Positions 27,492 through 38,242 are shown, counted from the stretch's first letter. The stretch is DNA of 64,000 nt from Ferrovibrio terrae (GCF_007197755.1 NZ_CP041636.1:1152001-1216000); one strand, 5' to 3'. A program made the numbers and translations. The notes: a model not told the origin generated them from the letters alone.

Positions 27492-28034
27492 TTATTTCGG
27501 AGCCATTACCATGGTCATCTGCCGCCCTTCCATCTTGGGCGTCTGCTCCATCTTGGCCTTGTCGCCGAGATCATCGCGCACGCGATCCAGCAGCTTCATG
27601 CCGAGTTCCTGGTGCGCCATCTCGCGGCCACGGAAACGCAGGGTCACCTTGACCTTGTCGCCTTCTTCAAGGAAGCGCACCATCGCCTTCATCTTCACGT
27701 CATAATCATGCGTGTCGATCATTGGGCGCAGCTTGATCTCTTTGAGTTCGATGATCTTCTGCTTCTTGCGCGCCTCAGCCGCCTTCTTCTGCGCCTCGTA
27801 CTTGTACTTGCCGTAATCGAGGATCTTGGCGACGGGCGGATCGGCGTTGGGCGAGATTTCGCAGAGATCAAGTCCGGCCTCTTCGGCCAGACGCAGGGCT
27901 TCACGGATGGAAACCACGCCACGATTTTCGCCAACGGCGTCGATCAGGCGGACGTTCGGGACGTCGATCTCAAAATTGACCCGCGGACCATCGGTTTTCG
28001 GTGTCGGCGGGGCATTGAACGGGGGACGGGCTAT
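27492..28034 (-). CDS. infC: Translation initiation factor IF-3, ATA start
   Basis: IF-3 checks initiator tRNA and start codons on the 30S subunit. Reading the minus strand, the full protein is 180-181 residues beginning at ATA 28034 ([20 protein letters not shown]...), with AGGAG seven bases upstream and an in-frame TAA seven codons before. No ATG, GTG or TTG lies between that stop and the conserved N-terminal domain, so the rare start is forced. Rare starts in infC are known and allow IF-3 to repress its own synthesis. The C-terminal domain ([29 protein letters not shown]) is intact. It lies 58 bases after thrS, the standard order. A call from ATG would lose about 39 residues. Confidence 0.93.
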   Translation of the reverse strand: MARPPFNAPPTPKTDGPRVNFEIDVPNVRLIDAVGENRGVVSIREALRLAEEAGLDLCEISPNADPPVAKILDYGKYKYEAQKKAAEARKKQKIIELKEIKLRPMIDTHDYDVKMKAMVRFLEEGDKVKVTLRFRGREMAHQELGMKLLDRVRDDLGDKAKMEQTPKMEGRQMTMVMAPK

Positions 28035-28092
28035 GACGCGCTCCTGAAGTAGTTACAAGGAAATCAGTTAGTTAAGGCGAAAGGGGCAGGAT

Positions 28093-30081
28093 TCAACCCT
28101 GCGGCATCCGGGCCTCGGCCGACAATCTAGCAATCGCGTCGGCCAACGCAATGGTTTCCTGCTGCTCGGTCCCGAGGCGCCGCAGGGTCACGGTACCCTG
28201 TTCCGCCTCCTTCTTGCCGACCACCAGGATGACCGGAACCTTGGCCAGGCTGAGCTCGCGGATCTTGTAGTTGATCTTCTCGTTGCGCAGGTCGGTATCG
28301 ACGCGCATGCCGGCGGCATCGAGCTGGTCGGCAACCTGCTGCGCGTAAGAATCGCAATCCGACACGATGGGGGCGACCACGGCCTGCAGCGGCGACATCC
28401 ACAGCGGCAGACGACCGGCATACTGCTCGAGCAGGATGCCGATGAAGCGCTCGAAGCTGCCAAGGATCGCGCGATGCAGCATCACCGGGCGATGGCGGGC
28501 GCCATCGGCACCGACATAGTCGGCATCCAGACGCTCGGGCAACACGAAGTCGACCTGCAGCGTGCCGCACTGCCAGTCGCGGCCGATGGTATCGCGCAGC
28601 ACGAATTCCAGCTTCGGACCATAGAAGGCGCCTTCGCCGGGATTGAGCGTGTAGTCGAGGCCAGAGGCGACGCAGGCATCCTTCAGCGCGTTTTCGGCCT
28701 TGTCCCAGGTCTCGTCCGAGCCGGCGCGCTTGGCAGGACGGTCGGAGAACTTCACCTTGATCTCGGCGAAGCCCATGTCCTTGTAGATCGACTGCAGCAG
28801 GTCGCAGAAAATCTTGCTCTCCGAAATGATCTGGTCTTCGGTGCAGAAGATATGTGCGTCGTCCTGGGTGAAGTTGCGCACGCGCATGATGCCATGCAGC
28901 GCACCGCCCGGCTCGAAGCGGTGGCACGAACCGAATTCGGCCATGCGCAGCGGCAGGTCGCGATAGCTCTTGAGGCCCTGGTTGAAGATCTGCACATGGC
29001 AGGGGCAGTTCATCGGCTTCAGCGCGAAGATGCGCTCGTCGGGATTGGCGGCGAAGTCGCGGATGCCCTCTTCGTTTTCCGCGATATACATGCTTTCGCG
29101 GAACTTCTCCCAGTGACCAGAAGCCTCCCACAGCTTGCGGTCGACCAGCTGCGGCGTCTTCACCTCGACATACTTCGCCTTTTCCAGGCGCTGGCGCATA
29201 TAGGCTTCGAGGGTGCGGTACAGCGTCCAGCCCTTCGGATGCCAGAACACCATGCCGGCGGCTTCTTCCTGCTGGTGGAAGAGGCCCATCTCCTTGCCGA
29301 GACGACGGTGGTCGCGCTTTTCGGCCTCTTCGAGGCGCTTCAGGTAAGCGTCGAGTTCTTTCTGGTCGCGCCAGGCGGTCGCATAGATGCGCTGCAGCTG
29401 GCGGTTATTGGCATCGCCGCGCCAGTAGGCACCCGACACCTTCATGATCTTGAACACCGGCGGCAGTTTGCCGGTCGAGGGCAAGTGAGGCCCCATGCAG
29501 AGGTCGAGCCAGCTATCACCCTGACGATAGATAGAGATCGCCTCGCCGCGTTTCGCAATCTCAGCGACCCATTCGGCCTTGTAGGTCTCGCCGATCGACT
29601 TGAAGTACTCGACCGCCTTTTCCGGCGCCCATTCCTCGCGCGTGATCGGCAGATCGCGCTTCACGATCTCGGCCATGCGCTGTTCGATCTTGGTGAAGTC
29701 GTCCGGCGTGAAAGCCTCGTCGCGCACGAAGTCGTAATAGAAGCCGTCGTCCGTCGATGGCCCGAAGGTGATCTGCGTGCCGGGGAACAGTTCCTGCACC
29801 GCCTGCGCCATCACATGCGCGCCGTCATGGCGCAGCAACTCAAGCAGCTCGGTCTCGTTCTTGTCCTTCATGGTGACGATCTCGAGCTTCGCATCGCTCT
29901 TGATCGGCGTCTTGAGGTCCTTGAGCTGGCCGTCCAGACGGATGGCGAGCGCCGCCTTGGCCAGGCCGGCGCCAATGCTGGCCGCCACATCCGCACCGGT
30001 GCTGCCGCCCGCGTAAGTTCGCACACTGCCATCGGGCAGGGTGACGCGGACTTCGGCGGCGGAAATGGCTGGATTCGACAT
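28093..30081 (-). CDS. thrS: Threonine--tRNA ligase
   Basis: A 662-residue class II synthetase. It has the N-terminal TGS domain ([16 protein letters not shown]), the editing domain with [11 protein letters not shown], the class II core with zinc ligand MNCPCHVQ and motif 2 [16 protein letters not shown], and the anticodon-binding domain. Full length. It is the first gene of the thrS-infC unit on the minus strand. No T-box is expected or seen in this lineage. Confidence 0.97.
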   Translation of the reverse strand: MSNPAISAAEVRVTLPDGSVRTYAGGSTGADVAASIGAGLAKAALAIRLDGQLKDLKTPIKSDAKLEIVTMKDKNETELLELLRHDGAHVMAQAVQELFPGTQITFGPSTDDGFYYDFVRDEAFTPDDFTKIEQRMAEIVKRDLPITREEWAPEKAVEYFKSIGETYKAEWVAEIAKRGEAISIYRQGDSWLDLCMGPHLPSTGKLPPVFKIMKVSGAYWRGDANNRQLQRIYATAWRDQKELDAYLKRLEEAEKRDHRRLGKEMGLFHQQEEAAGMVFWHPKGWTLYRTLEAYMRQRLEKAKYVEVKTPQLVDRKLWEASGHWEKFRESMYIAENEEGIRDFAANPDERIFALKPMNCPCHVQIFNQGLKSYRDLPLRMAEFGSCHRFEPGGALHGIMRVRNFTQDDAHIFCTEDQIISESKIFCDLLQSIYKDMGFAEIKVKFSDRPAKRAGSDETWDKAENALKDACVASGLDYTLNPGEGAFYGPKLEFVLRDTIGRDWQCGTLQVDFVLPERLDADYVGADGARHRPVMLHRAILGSFERFIGILLEQYAGRLPLWMSPLQAVVAPIVSDCDSYAQQVADQLDAAGMRVDTDLRNEKINYKIRELSLAKVPVILVVGKKEAEQGTVTLRRLGTEQQETIALADAIARLSAEARMPQG

Positions 30082-30311
30082 GGTTTAGGGGACCTCCAAG
30101 GGGGCGCAGCCTAGCCGCCCTGCCCCCTCTGTCAAGCGCGCCGCCCCGTCCCGCCGGACGGTTTGCAGGCAGGCGCCGGGGCGGACTGCCGCTTTCAGCG
30201 CCAGTGATCGGCGGCCGGCACGAATCCGCTGGGTCTGGCGGGCGGAATATGCTGGCATGGACCTCGCATAACCAGACGGATCAACCGTCGCAAAAACAGG
30301 GGGCATTTTTC

Positions 30312-31340
30312 ATGCGTATCAGAACCATTTTCGCTGCCATGCTGGCAACCGCCGGTCTGGCCGCCATCAGCCCGGCCGCATTGGCTGGCGCCACATTCGA
30401 TGCCGTCAAGGCCAAGGGCTTCGTGCAATGCGGCGTCAACGGCAGTGTCGCCGGCTTTTCCGCCCCCGACAGCCAGGGCCTTTGGACCGGCATCGACGTC
30501 GACATGTGCCGCGCCGTGGCCGCCGCCGTGTTCGGCGATTCCAGCAAGATCAAATACACCGCGCTGACCGCGCAGCAGCGCTTCGTCGCCCTGCAGTCGG
30601 GCGAGATCGACGTGCTGACCCGCAACGTGACGCAGACGCTGCTGCGCGACGCATCGCTGGGCCTGCGCGAGGCCGGCGTCAATTTCTATGACGGCCAGGG
30701 CTTCATCGTGAACAAGAAGCTGGGTGTCAAATCCGCCAAGGAGCTGAACGGTTCGACTGTCTGCGTGCAGCCCGGCACCACCACCGAACTCAATCTCTCT
30801 GACTATTTCCGCAAAATGAACATGACCTTCAAGGCGGTGGTGATCGAGAAGGTGGATGAAAACATCGCTGCCTTCAGCTCCGGCCGCTGCGATGTCTACA
30901 CCACCGATGCCTCGCAGCTGGCCGCGGTGCGCGTCACGGCACTGAACCCGCCGGATGATTACATCATCCTGCCCGAACGCATTTCCAAGGAGCCACTGGG
31001 CCCGATGGTGCGCCAGGGCGACGACCAGTGGTATCAGATCGTGAAATGGGCCCTGCTGGCGCTGAAGGAGGCCGAGGAACTCGGCATCTCGCAACAGAAT
31101 GTCGACGAGATGCTGAAAAGCGAGGACCCGGTGATCAAGCGCTTCACCGGCGTCACGCCGGGCTATGGCAAGGCGCTCGGCCTGGATGAGAAATGGGCCT
31201 ATTGGATCGTAAAACAGATCGGCAATTACGGCGAAAGCTTTGAGCGCAACCTGGGCAAGGGCAGCCCGGTGAAGCTGGAGCGCGGCCTGAACGACCTGTG
31301 GACCAGGGGCGGCCTGATGTACGCCATCCCGCTGCGCTAA
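30312..31340 (+). CDS. General L-amino acid ABC transporter, periplasmic binding protein (AapJ-like)
   Basis: A 342-residue solute-binding protein with a signal peptide (AAMLATAGLAAISPAALA) and the AapJ/BztA style: VKAKGFVQCGVNG, SQGLWTGIDVDMCRAVAAAVFGD (two Cys typical of the family) and a C-terminus ending in GGLMYAIPLR. It would capture amino acids for an AapQMP-type transporter. The expected permease and ATPase genes are not adjacent: a glycosyltransferase on the opposite strand follows. It is therefore an orphan binding protein, or serves a transporter encoded elsewhere. ATG 30312 is chosen at the signal peptide. Confidence 0.9.
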   Translation: MRIRTIFAAMLATAGLAAISPAALAGATFDAVKAKGFVQCGVNGSVAGFSAPDSQGLWTGIDVDMCRAVAAAVFGDSSKIKYTALTAQQRFVALQSGEIDVLTRNVTQTLLRDASLGLREAGVNFYDGQGFIVNKKLGVKSAKELNGSTVCVQPGTTTELNLSDYFRKMNMTFKAVVIEKVDENIAAFSSGRCDVYTTDASQLAAVRVTALNPPDDYIILPERISKEPLGPMVRQGDDQWYQIVKWALLALKEAEELGISQQNVDEMLKSEDPVIKRFTGVTPGYGKALGLDEKWAYWIVKQIGNYGESFERNLGKGSPVKLERGLNDLWTRGGLMYAIPLR

Positions 31341-31398
31341 CACACATCACTTTGAATGCATCACGATGGCCGGGGTTTACGCTCCGGCCATCTGCTTT

Positions 31399-32595
31399 TC
31401 AGCGGTGTTCGGGAAACAGCAGGCGGGTGTAGACCTTGATATAAGCGTCGCACATTGCGTCCACGGTGAAGTTCTCACTGACATGGCGACGCGCGCGGGC
31501 GGCAATTTCCATGCGGCGTTCCGGCGTCAGGTGCAGGGCCTCATCCAGCGCATCGGCCAGCGCCTTGGCATCGCCGGCCTTGACCAGCCAGCCGGTTTCG
31601 CCGCCCGGCAGCACGGTTTCGCGCGAGCCACCATGATCGGTGGCGATCACCGGCTTGCCCATCGCCTGCGCCTCGACCGCGACGCGGCCGAAGCCTTCAG
31701 GGAAGGTGGAGGCCGACACCACCACATCGGCCAGCATATAGGCGGCCGGCATGTCCTTGCCGTCGCCCGGAATGCGCACGCTGCGGTCCAGCCGGTACTG
31801 CACGATCAGGCTTTCCAGCTCGGCGCGGTAGCCGTCGCGCCCCGAGCCCAGCAGCACAGCGGTGAAATCCTGCTTGCCGTCATGCCGCTCGGCCAGGATC
31901 TTGAGCGCACGCAGCAGAACCGTGTGCCCCTTCCAGCGCGTCAGCCGGCCCGGCAGCAGGATCACCGGCAGGCCGTCGGTCAGGCGCCACTGCTGCTGCA
32001 GGTTAGACATGCGCTCGGGGTAAATGCGGTTCGGGTCGAACTTGACCAGATCGGTACCGCGCGGAATGGTGACGAGGCGCGCACGCGGCACACCGAAAGC
32101 CGAATTCGCGTAATCGGCGACGAAATCCGAGATCGCCACCACGATGTCGCCCTTGGACATCGGGTTGGCCCAGAACTTCTTGAACCAGCTGTGCGACTTG
32201 TAGGCATTGTGAAAGGTGGTGACCAGTGGCACGCCACAGCGCAGGGCTGCCGCGCGCGCCGACCAGGCCGGGGCGCGCGAACGCACATGCACCACATCGA
32301 CCGGCAGGCTGCGGATCAATTCTTCCAGCCGCGCGGTGTTCTTGCGCATCACGAAAGGATTCTTGCTGTTCACCGGCAGGGTGATGTGCCTGGCACCGGC
32401 GCGTTCCAGCTCGCGCACCATCGGCCCGCCGGCCGAGACGACGTAGGACATCCAGCCGGCCTTCGCCAGCGCCTTGGCGGTATCCACAGTGCCGCGCTCG
32501 ACGCCGCCGGTAACCAGCGCGGGCAGCACCTGCATCACCGCAGGCGGTCTTCCCGAACTGGACTGGTCTGCAGTAGAAATCGGAATATCTGACAT
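31399..32595 (-). CDS. Glycosyltransferase family 4
   Basis: A 398-residue GT-B enzyme, probably acting on cell-envelope glycans such as lipopolysaccharide. The N-terminal domain has VLPALVTGGVERGTVD; the C-terminal domain has ILLPGRLTRWKGH and the nucleotide-sugar motif PEGFGRVAVEAQAMGKPVIA. I start at ATG 32595; the frame runs further to 32847 but the extra residues do not fit the family. Acceptor and donor sugars cannot be told. It is divergent from the metalloprotease-like gene. Confidence 0.88.
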   Translation of the reverse strand: MSDIPISTADQSSSGRPPAVMQVLPALVTGGVERGTVDTAKALAKAGWMSYVVSAGGPMVRELERAGARHITLPVNSKNPFVMRKNTARLEELIRSLPVDVVHVRSRAPAWSARAAALRCGVPLVTTFHNAYKSHSWFKKFWANPMSKGDIVVAISDFVADYANSAFGVPRARLVTIPRGTDLVKFDPNRIYPERMSNLQQQWRLTDGLPVILLPGRLTRWKGHTVLLRALKILAERHDGKQDFTAVLLGSGRDGYRAELESLIVQYRLDRSVRIPGDGKDMPAAYMLADVVVSASTFPEGFGRVAVEAQAMGKPVIATDHGGSRETVLPGGETGWLVKAGDAKALADALDEALHLTPERRMEIAARARRHVSENFTVDAMCDAYIKVYTRLLFPEHR

Positions 32596-32701
32596 GAGCG
32601 CGCTGAAGGGCGGGAGGGAGGCAAGTATAGGCCGCCTGCCGGGTAGCGCAAAGCCGCGCGGCTGGCAAGGCCGTGCCGGGCATGAGGCGAGGAATAACGG
32701 C

Positions 32702-33970
32702 ATGCGGCCTGCAAAAAGCCTGATCCGGCGGGGTGCGATGACGATGGCGCTGGTCGCTGTGCTCGTCTGGGCCCTGCTGCTGGCCGGCCTCGGCACCTCC
32801 TTTGCCCTGGTCCAGGTGCCGGGCCAGACGCCCACACATGACGACATCCTGCGCGGTTTCGATGCCAGCGCGCTGTCGGCCAGCCGCGAGGATGTCGCCT
32901 ATGGCGGCACTTACGATCCGGTCGGCATGATCGTGAAATGGCAAAAGCCGATCATCTATAAGATCGAAGGCCTGCGCTCACGGCCCGATGCCATCAACTT
33001 CGCCATCGCAACGCTGCAGCAGCAGGCCGCGTTGGCCGGCATCGAGGTGCGCGCGGCCAGGGCGCCAAGCGAAGCCAACTACGCCATCACTTTCCGCAAT
33101 GTCGCCGGCTTCAACCTCGGCGACCGCAAGGCGGTCTGTTTCCTGACCTACAATTTCAACACCAGTGGCCACATGCAGTGGGCGGCACTGCAGATCAATC
33201 TCGCCGCGCCCAGCCTGGAACGCTGTGTGCGGCACGAGATCCTGCATGGCTTCGGCCTGATGAATCATCCGCACCGCCTGCATTCGGTGCTGAGTTATCA
33301 CGTTGGCGACCATATGGCCGAGATCACCGAGGCCGATATCGTGATGCTGCGGAGCCTGTATGATCCGCGCATCCGGCCGGCGATGTCACGGCTTGCCGCG
33401 CTGACGATTGTCGACAGCCTGATCGAGGCAAACCGCCGCGCACTTAATCCGCGTGCACCGGCCAAGACCGATCCGATGCCCGTGCTGCGCGACGTGATCG
33501 CCGATCTCGACAAAGCGGCGGCCGGCGGCAATGTGCGCGCGATGATGTATCTGGCCGAAGCGGCCTGGCAGGGCTATGGCATGCCGAAGGATCCGGCGCG
33601 CATGGCCGCCTGGATCGAGCGTGCCTCGGCCACCCGCGATGTCGTCGCGCGTTTCGATCTGGCCCATGCGCTGGGCAGCGGACGTTATATGCCGAAGGAC
33701 AATGCACGCGCCGCGGTGCTCTATCGTCGCAATGCAGAGCTTGGCCATGCAGTGTCGCAGAACAACTACGCGGTTATGTTGCGTGACGGCCTCGGCGTGC
33801 CGGTGGATCGCGTGGCGGCGCTGACCTGGTTCACGCTGGCGGCACGTGGCAATGTCGCCTCGGCCGAACGCAGCCGGCAGGCGCTGATGCAAAACCTGCC
33901 CCCGGCCGAGCAGCAGGAGGCCGTGCGCCGCGCGGCAGCATGGAAACCGGCCGCCGAAGCCGCTAGATAA
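32702..33970 (+). CDS. Metzincin-like zinc metalloprotease domain fused to Sel1 repeats
   Basis: A 422-residue membrane-anchored or exported protein. Residues ~15-36 are a hydrophobic segment; the middle part holds RHEILHGFGLMNHPH, which fits HExxHxxGxxxH of metzincin-type zinc proteases (DUF2927-like). From about residue 270 to the end there are Sel1-type repeats (AMMYLAEAAWQGYG, HAVSQNNYAVMLRDGLGVPVD). Sel1 repeats usually mediate protein contacts at the envelope. GAGG lies upstream of ATG 32702. Substrate unknown. Confidence 0.8.
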   Translation: MRPAKSLIRRGAMTMALVAVLVWALLLAGLGTSFALVQVPGQTPTHDDILRGFDASALSASREDVAYGGTYDPVGMIVKWQKPIIYKIEGLRSRPDAINFAIATLQQQAALAGIEVRAARAPSEANYAITFRNVAGFNLGDRKAVCFLTYNFNTSGHMQWAALQINLAAPSLERCVRHEILHGFGLMNHPHRLHSVLSYHVGDHMAEITEADIVMLRSLYDPRIRPAMSRLAALTIVDSLIEANRRALNPRAPAKTDPMPVLRDVIADLDKAAAGGNVRAMMYLAEAAWQGYGMPKDPARMAAWIERASATRDVVARFDLAHALGSGRYMPKDNARAAVLYRRNAELGHAVSQNNYAVMLRDGLGVPVDRVAALTWFTLAARGNVASAERSRQALMQNLPPAEQQEAVRRAAAWKPAAEAAR

Positions 33971-33975
33971 GACGA

Positions 33976-34731
33976 ATGACCGATACCCAGTTCTTACGCC
34001 GCCCTGACGGCACCCGCCTCGCCTATTCCGCCACGCCCGCCCGGCAGAGTGACAAGCCAGGCATCCTGTTCTGCGGCGGCTTCCGCTCCGACATGACCGG
34101 CACCAAGGCCGTGGCGATGGAACAGGTGGCACAGCAGCATGGCCTGGGCTATGTGCGTTTCGACTATTTCGGCCATGGCCAGTCGGACGGAGATTTTCTC
34201 GATGGCACCATCGGCCGCTGGAAGGAAGACACGCTGGCGATGCTGCGTGAGGTCTGCGGTCCCGCGACGCAGATCGTGGTTGGCTCCAGCATGGGCGGCT
34301 GGCTGGCCACGCTGGCGGCGCTGGCGCTGCCCGACCGCACTGCCGGCCTGGTGCTGATTGCGCCGGCGCTGGATTTCACCGAAGACCTGATGTGGGCGGA
34401 AATGACCGAGCCGCAGCGCGCCGTACTGTTGCGCGACGGCATCCTGCGCGAGCCGTCGCAATATTCCGATCAGCCCTACGAATATTCACTCAGGCTGATC
34501 ACCGAGGGTCGCGACCACATGATCCTCAAGCCTGGCATCGTCTACGACAAGCCGGTGCGCATCCTGCAGGGCATGATGGATCCTGATGTGCCCTACGGCC
34601 ACGCCGTGAAAACTGCCGCTGCATTCCAGGGCGGCGATACGCGCCTGACCCTGCTGCGCGACGGCGACCATCGCCTGTCGCGGCCGCAGGATATCGAGCT
34701 GCTGACGCAGACAGTGCTGGGCCTGCTGTGA
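33976..34731 (+). CDS. Alpha/beta hydrolase (ABHD10-like)
   Basis: A 251-residue serine hydrolase. The nucleophile elbow is VVGSSMGGW (Ser about residue 104), preceded by the oxyanion-side motif FCGGFRSDMTGTKA that recalls ABHD10-type thioesterases; the acid is probably in MMDPDVPY and the His in RDGDHRLSRP. Likely an esterase or thioesterase with unknown substrate. It starts 5 bases after the upstream gene and overlaps the following GNAT gene, so three genes form one unit. Confidence 0.85.
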   Translation: MTDTQFLRRPDGTRLAYSATPARQSDKPGILFCGGFRSDMTGTKAVAMEQVAQQHGLGYVRFDYFGHGQSDGDFLDGTIGRWKEDTLAMLREVCGPATQIVVGSSMGGWLATLAALALPDRTAGLVLIAPALDFTEDLMWAEMTEPQRAVLLRDGILREPSQYSDQPYEYSLRLITEGRDHMILKPGIVYDKPVRILQGMMDPDVPYGHAVKTAAAFQGGDTRLTLLRDGDHRLSRPQDIELLTQTVLGLL

Positions 34732-35282
34732 GCGAGGACGGAATCGAGACCACACGGCTGCGGCTGCGGCCGGTGCGACAGATGGATGCTGCGTTGCTGC
34801 CCTCTCTGATCACACCGGTGATCAGTCGCTGGACCGCCAACTGGATCTATCCGTTCACGGCAGCGATGGCTAACGAGCGTGTTGCGGCCACACTGGCCGA
34901 CAATGCTGCGAGCACCGGATTCAATCGCGTTCTGACCGACAAGGAAGACGGCCGCGTGATTGGCTGGTTCCGCGCCACGCTGGTATCGGAAACACCTCGT
35001 ACCGCCAGCATCGGCTACTGGCTGATCGACGCGGTGCATGGCCGCGGCTACCTGACCGAGGCCCTGCCGGTCTTCGTGCAGGCCGCCATCGCAGCGTTGA
35101 AGCTCGAGCGGCTGGAAGCCGGCGCCCAGCCGGAAAATGCGGCCTCCATTGCCGCCCTGACCCGGCTCGGCCTGCGCTTCATCGGTCGGCGCCAGCATTA
35201 CGTGCCGGCGCGCGACCGCGAGGAGCCGACCAATTTCTACGCCATGGACTGCCCTGGAGATTCCTTGCCTAGCGGGTCTTGA
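34728..35282 (+). CDS. GNAT family N-acetyltransferase (RimJ/RimL-type)
   Basis: A 184-residue acetyl-CoA-dependent acetyltransferase with start codon GTG 34728 overlapping the upstream TGA. It shows [11 protein letters not shown] at the N-terminus, [19 protein letters not shown] for acetyl-CoA binding and [19 protein letters not shown], all standard for RimJ-type enzymes acting on protein N-termini, antibiotics or small amines. Its end overlaps the convergent chemoreceptor gene by 14 bases. Confidence 0.85.
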   Translation: MSEDGIETTRLRLRPVRQMDAALLPSLITPVISRWTANWIYPFTAAMANERVAATLADNAASTGFNRVLTDKEDGRVIGWFRATLVSETPRTASIGYWLIDAVHGRGYLTEALPVFVQAAIAALKLERLEAGAQPENAASIAALTRLGLRFIGRRQHYVPARDREEPTNFYAMDCPGDSLPSGS

Positions 35283-37155
35283 AGAAGCCAACCATCTCGG
35301 CCAGGCGCTGGGCCTGCTGGGCCAGACTCTGCGCCGAAGCGGTGGTTTCTTCCACCAGCGCAGCATTGCGCTGGGTTGCCTCGTCCATGCTGCCGACCGC
35401 CGTGTTGATCTGATCCAGGCCAGCGGCCTGTTCGCGCGAGGCGGCCGCGATTTCGGCGACGATATCCGACGCCTTCTTGATCGCGCCGACAATCTCGGCC
35501 AGCGACTGACCGGTCTGGTTGACAAGCGATGCACCGGTTTTCACCTGTGCATTCGACTCCGTGATCAGCGCCTTGATGTCTTTGCTGGCGTTGGCCGAAC
35601 GTTGCGCGAGCGCACGCACTTCCTGTGCGACGACGGCAAAACCCTTGCCGGCTTCGCCGGCGCGTGCGGCTTCGACACTTGCATTCAGGGCAAGAAGATT
35701 CGTCTGGAAAGCGATCTCGTCGATCAGGCCGACGATGTCGGCAATTTTCCGTGCACTTTCCTCAATCCGGGTCACGGCCGTCACTGCATCCGCCACCACG
35801 CTGCCGCCCTTCTCGGCGGTATCGCGCGCCACGGTCGCCAGCTGGTTCGCTGCCTGGGCGTTGTCGGCATTCTGCTTCACAGTGGTAGTGATTTCATGCA
35901 TCGAGGCGGCGGTTTGCTCGATCGAGGCCGCCTGCGATTCCGTGCGGCCGGCAAGGTCCTGGCTGCCGGTCGAGATTTCCGAGGAGGCCACTTTCACTGA
36001 TTGCGCAGTCTGGGTGAGTTCACCGGCGAATTCTCGCAAGCGTTCAGCCATGCCGTTGGCGCTGCCTTTGAGCTGGCCGAACACGCCCTGATACTCGCCG
36101 CGCACGCTATGCGTCACGTCACCCTCGGCCATCGCGCCCATCACTTCGGCCATCTCCACTGTCATGGTCTGCAGGGTCGCCGTCAGACGGTTCAGTTCCT
36201 GGCTGGTCGACAGGAAGAAGCCCTCCTTGCCGTTCTCATCGATGCGGCCGCTGAGATCGCCGCCGGCGACCTTGTTGACCAGCGCGGCGATTTCGCTGCC
36301 GGCCGCTTGTTCGCGCACCTCGCGTTCGGCACGACGTTGCTCGGATTCCGCACGCTGGCGACCGATATCGGCCTCTGCCTGCTCGCGCGCCATCATACTG
36401 TCCTTGAACACCAGCAGGGCCCGCGCCATCGCTGCGATTTCGTCTCGGCCGCGAACGGCCGGAATCTCCGCGTTCAGGTCGCCTCCGGACAGCCGGGTCA
36501 TCGCCTGCGTGATCCGGCCAAGCGGCGCGGAGACTTTTCTCGAGATGACCCAGATTGAAACGCCGACCACGACGGCCGCCACCGCCAGCAAAGTTTCCAT
36601 GGCGATCATGAAACGCTCATAAGCTTCTTCGGAAGCGGCATATTCCTCCTTGGCGATCACCAGCTGCAGCGAGATCAGCTGACTGATCGCGTCGCTGACC
36701 GCGTCGATGATCGGATACATCTCCTGTTCAGCGAAGGTGACCAGTGCGGCCTTGTCATTGGCGATCAGGATACCGTTCAGTTTTTCCACCGCGCGGTCGG
36801 CTGGCACGAACAGCAGACGAGCCTTCTCCACCAGCCTGGCCTCCTCCGGCGTCAGCCTGGTCGCGGTATAGACCTTCCACTTCTCCGAGATCGTGCTGCG
36901 CGCCTTGGCAATCTCGGCCAGACCAGCCTGCGGCTGCATCGTGCCCGCCCGTACCTTGTGCGAGGTGTCGACGATCTGCACGGCGTAGGCGTCGGCGATA
37001 TCCTTTAAATCGCTGAGCGGTACCACGCGGTCGGTGTAGACGCTGGCCATCGAGGCCTGCATACGTTGCGCCGACAGATAGCCCGCGCCCGCAACCACAA
37101 TGATCACCACCAGCATCGCAAGGATGCTGAGCATCAAACGCAACCGGATTGTCAT
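35269..37155 (-). CDS. Methyl-accepting chemotaxis protein, four-helix-bundle sensor
   Basis: A 628-residue transmembrane receptor. TM1 spans about 7-27, a periplasmic helical bundle follows to ~185 (4HB_MCP type), TM2 about 188-208, then HAMP and a long cytoplasmic coiled coil with the highly conserved tip [22 protein letters not shown]. It would signal to a CheA kinase encoded elsewhere; no che genes are in the window. An extra HAMP-like segment ([22 protein letters not shown]) precedes the signalling domain. The C-terminus (EMVGFFKTR) has no CheR-binding pentapeptide. Confidence 0.93.
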   Translation of the reverse strand: MTIRLRLMLSILAMLVVIIVVAGAGYLSAQRMQASMASVYTDRVVPLSDLKDIADAYAVQIVDTSHKVRAGTMQPQAGLAEIAKARSTISEKWKVYTATRLTPEEARLVEKARLLFVPADRAVEKLNGILIANDKAALVTFAEQEMYPIIDAVSDAISQLISLQLVIAKEEYAASEEAYERFMIAMETLLAVAAVVVGVSIWVISRKVSAPLGRITQAMTRLSGGDLNAEIPAVRGRDEIAAMARALLVFKDSMMAREQAEADIGRQRAESEQRRAEREVREQAAGSEIAALVNKVAGGDLSGRIDENGKEGFFLSTSQELNRLTATLQTMTVEMAEVMGAMAEGDVTHSVRGEYQGVFGQLKGSANGMAERLREFAGELTQTAQSVKVASSEISTGSQDLAGRTESQAASIEQTAASMHEITTTVKQNADNAQAANQLATVARDTAEKGGSVVADAVTAVTRIEESARKIADIVGLIDEIAFQTNLLALNASVEAARAGEAGKGFAVVAQEVRALAQRSANASKDIKALITESNAQVKTGASLVNQTGQSLAEIVGAIKKASDIVAEIAAASREQAAGLDQINTAVGSMDEATQRNAALVEETTASAQSLAQQAQRLAEMVGFFKTR

Positions 37156-37318
37156 TCCCCCACCCCATGTTTTTTACCAGCAGTGCTGGTTTTCCCCTGG
37201 GTGCAATTCAGCGTTATCGCGCACTGATTGCCATAACACCTATGGAGTATTTCATGCGGAAGGGTGATGAAGGTTTGGCGACGGCATGACTGCCTGCTCG
37301 TATCGCGCGAGGTACGGG

Positions 37319-38191
37319 TTAGTTACCCATACCCCTGAGCAGTGACTGCAGCCCCTCACGATAGGTCGGGTATTTGAGTGCTACCCCGAGCTCGAATTTG
37401 ATGCGGTCATTGCGCACGCGGCGGCTATCGGCATAGAAGCTCGCCGCCATCGGCGAAAGCTGCGCCTGGTCGAACGGTACTTCCGGCGGTCGCGGCAGTT
37501 TCAGCAGGTCTGCGGCATAGGCCACCACATCCTGCGGCGGCGCCGGTTCGTCATCGGCCAGGTTGTAGATCGCGCCCGGATTGAACTTGGTCATCGAAGC
37601 GCGCAGCACCTGCGCGATATCTTCGACATGGATGCGGCAGAAGACCTGGCCGGGTTTCACAATGCGATGCGCGGTGCCGCGCTTCACGCCTTCGAGCTGA
37701 TTGCGACCCGGTCCGTAGATGCCGGCGAGCCGGAAGACATGCACCGGCACGCCATGCTCAGCCTGTAGCCGCAGCCAGCCTGCTTCGGCTTCGGCGCGGC
37801 GCTTGCTGCGTCCCTGATTTGGACTGACCGGTGTCGTTTCATCGACCCAGTTGCCGCCGGCATCGCCATAGACGCCGGTGGTGGAGAGATAACCAAGCCA
37901 TTTCAGGTTCGGCAATTTTGCAATATCAGCACCGTGCCAGCGCAGTACCGCATCCGCATCGTCATCGGCTGGTACCGAGATCAGAACATGCGTCGCCGGC
38001 AGCAGTACCGAGGCATCGCTGAGCGGCGCCATGCCATCGAAGACATGGCTATCGTAGCCCAGCACCGCGATATCGGCGGCCTTCTCCAGGCTGCGGCTGG
38101 TGCCGGTCACGCCCCAGCCTTCGGCATGCAACTGTGCCGCCAGCACTTTTGCACTGAAGCCGAGTCCGAAGCAGAAAAGGTTACCTGTCAT
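37319..38191 (-). CDS. SDR-type NAD(P)-dependent epimerase (YeeZ-like)
   Basis: A 290-residue extended short-chain dehydrogenase. N-terminus NLFCFGLGFSAKVLAAQL is a variant of the Rossmann GxxGxxG; YLSTTGVYGDAGGNWVDE corresponds to the catalytic Ser/Thr-Tyr region and VFRLAGIYGPGRNQLE to the substrate loop. Proteins of this kind are often annotated as YeeZ; substrates are unknown. ATG 38191 is the family-like start. It is divergent from the TPR gene by about 50 bases. Confidence 0.85.
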   Translation of the reverse strand: MTGNLFCFGLGFSAKVLAAQLHAEGWGVTGTSRSLEKAADIAVLGYDSHVFDGMAPLSDASVLLPATHVLISVPADDDADAVLRWHGADIAKLPNLKWLGYLSTTGVYGDAGGNWVDETTPVSPNQGRSKRRAEAEAGWLRLQAEHGVPVHVFRLAGIYGPGRNQLEGVKRGTAHRIVKPGQVFCRIHVEDIAQVLRASMTKFNPGAIYNLADDEPAPPQDVVAYAADLLKLPRPPEVPFDQAQLSPMAASFYADSRRVRNDRIKFELGVALKYPTYREGLQSLLRGMGN

Positions 38192-38242
38192 GTCGAGCAC
38201 ACGCCTTGCTTTTGCCACAGCGCCTCGCCACTCTGCCGCGCC

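Noticed and set aside
27492-27917. infC starting at a GTG at 27917
   Set aside because: It would remove the first ~39 residues of the conserved N-terminal domain, and no ribosome site precedes it.
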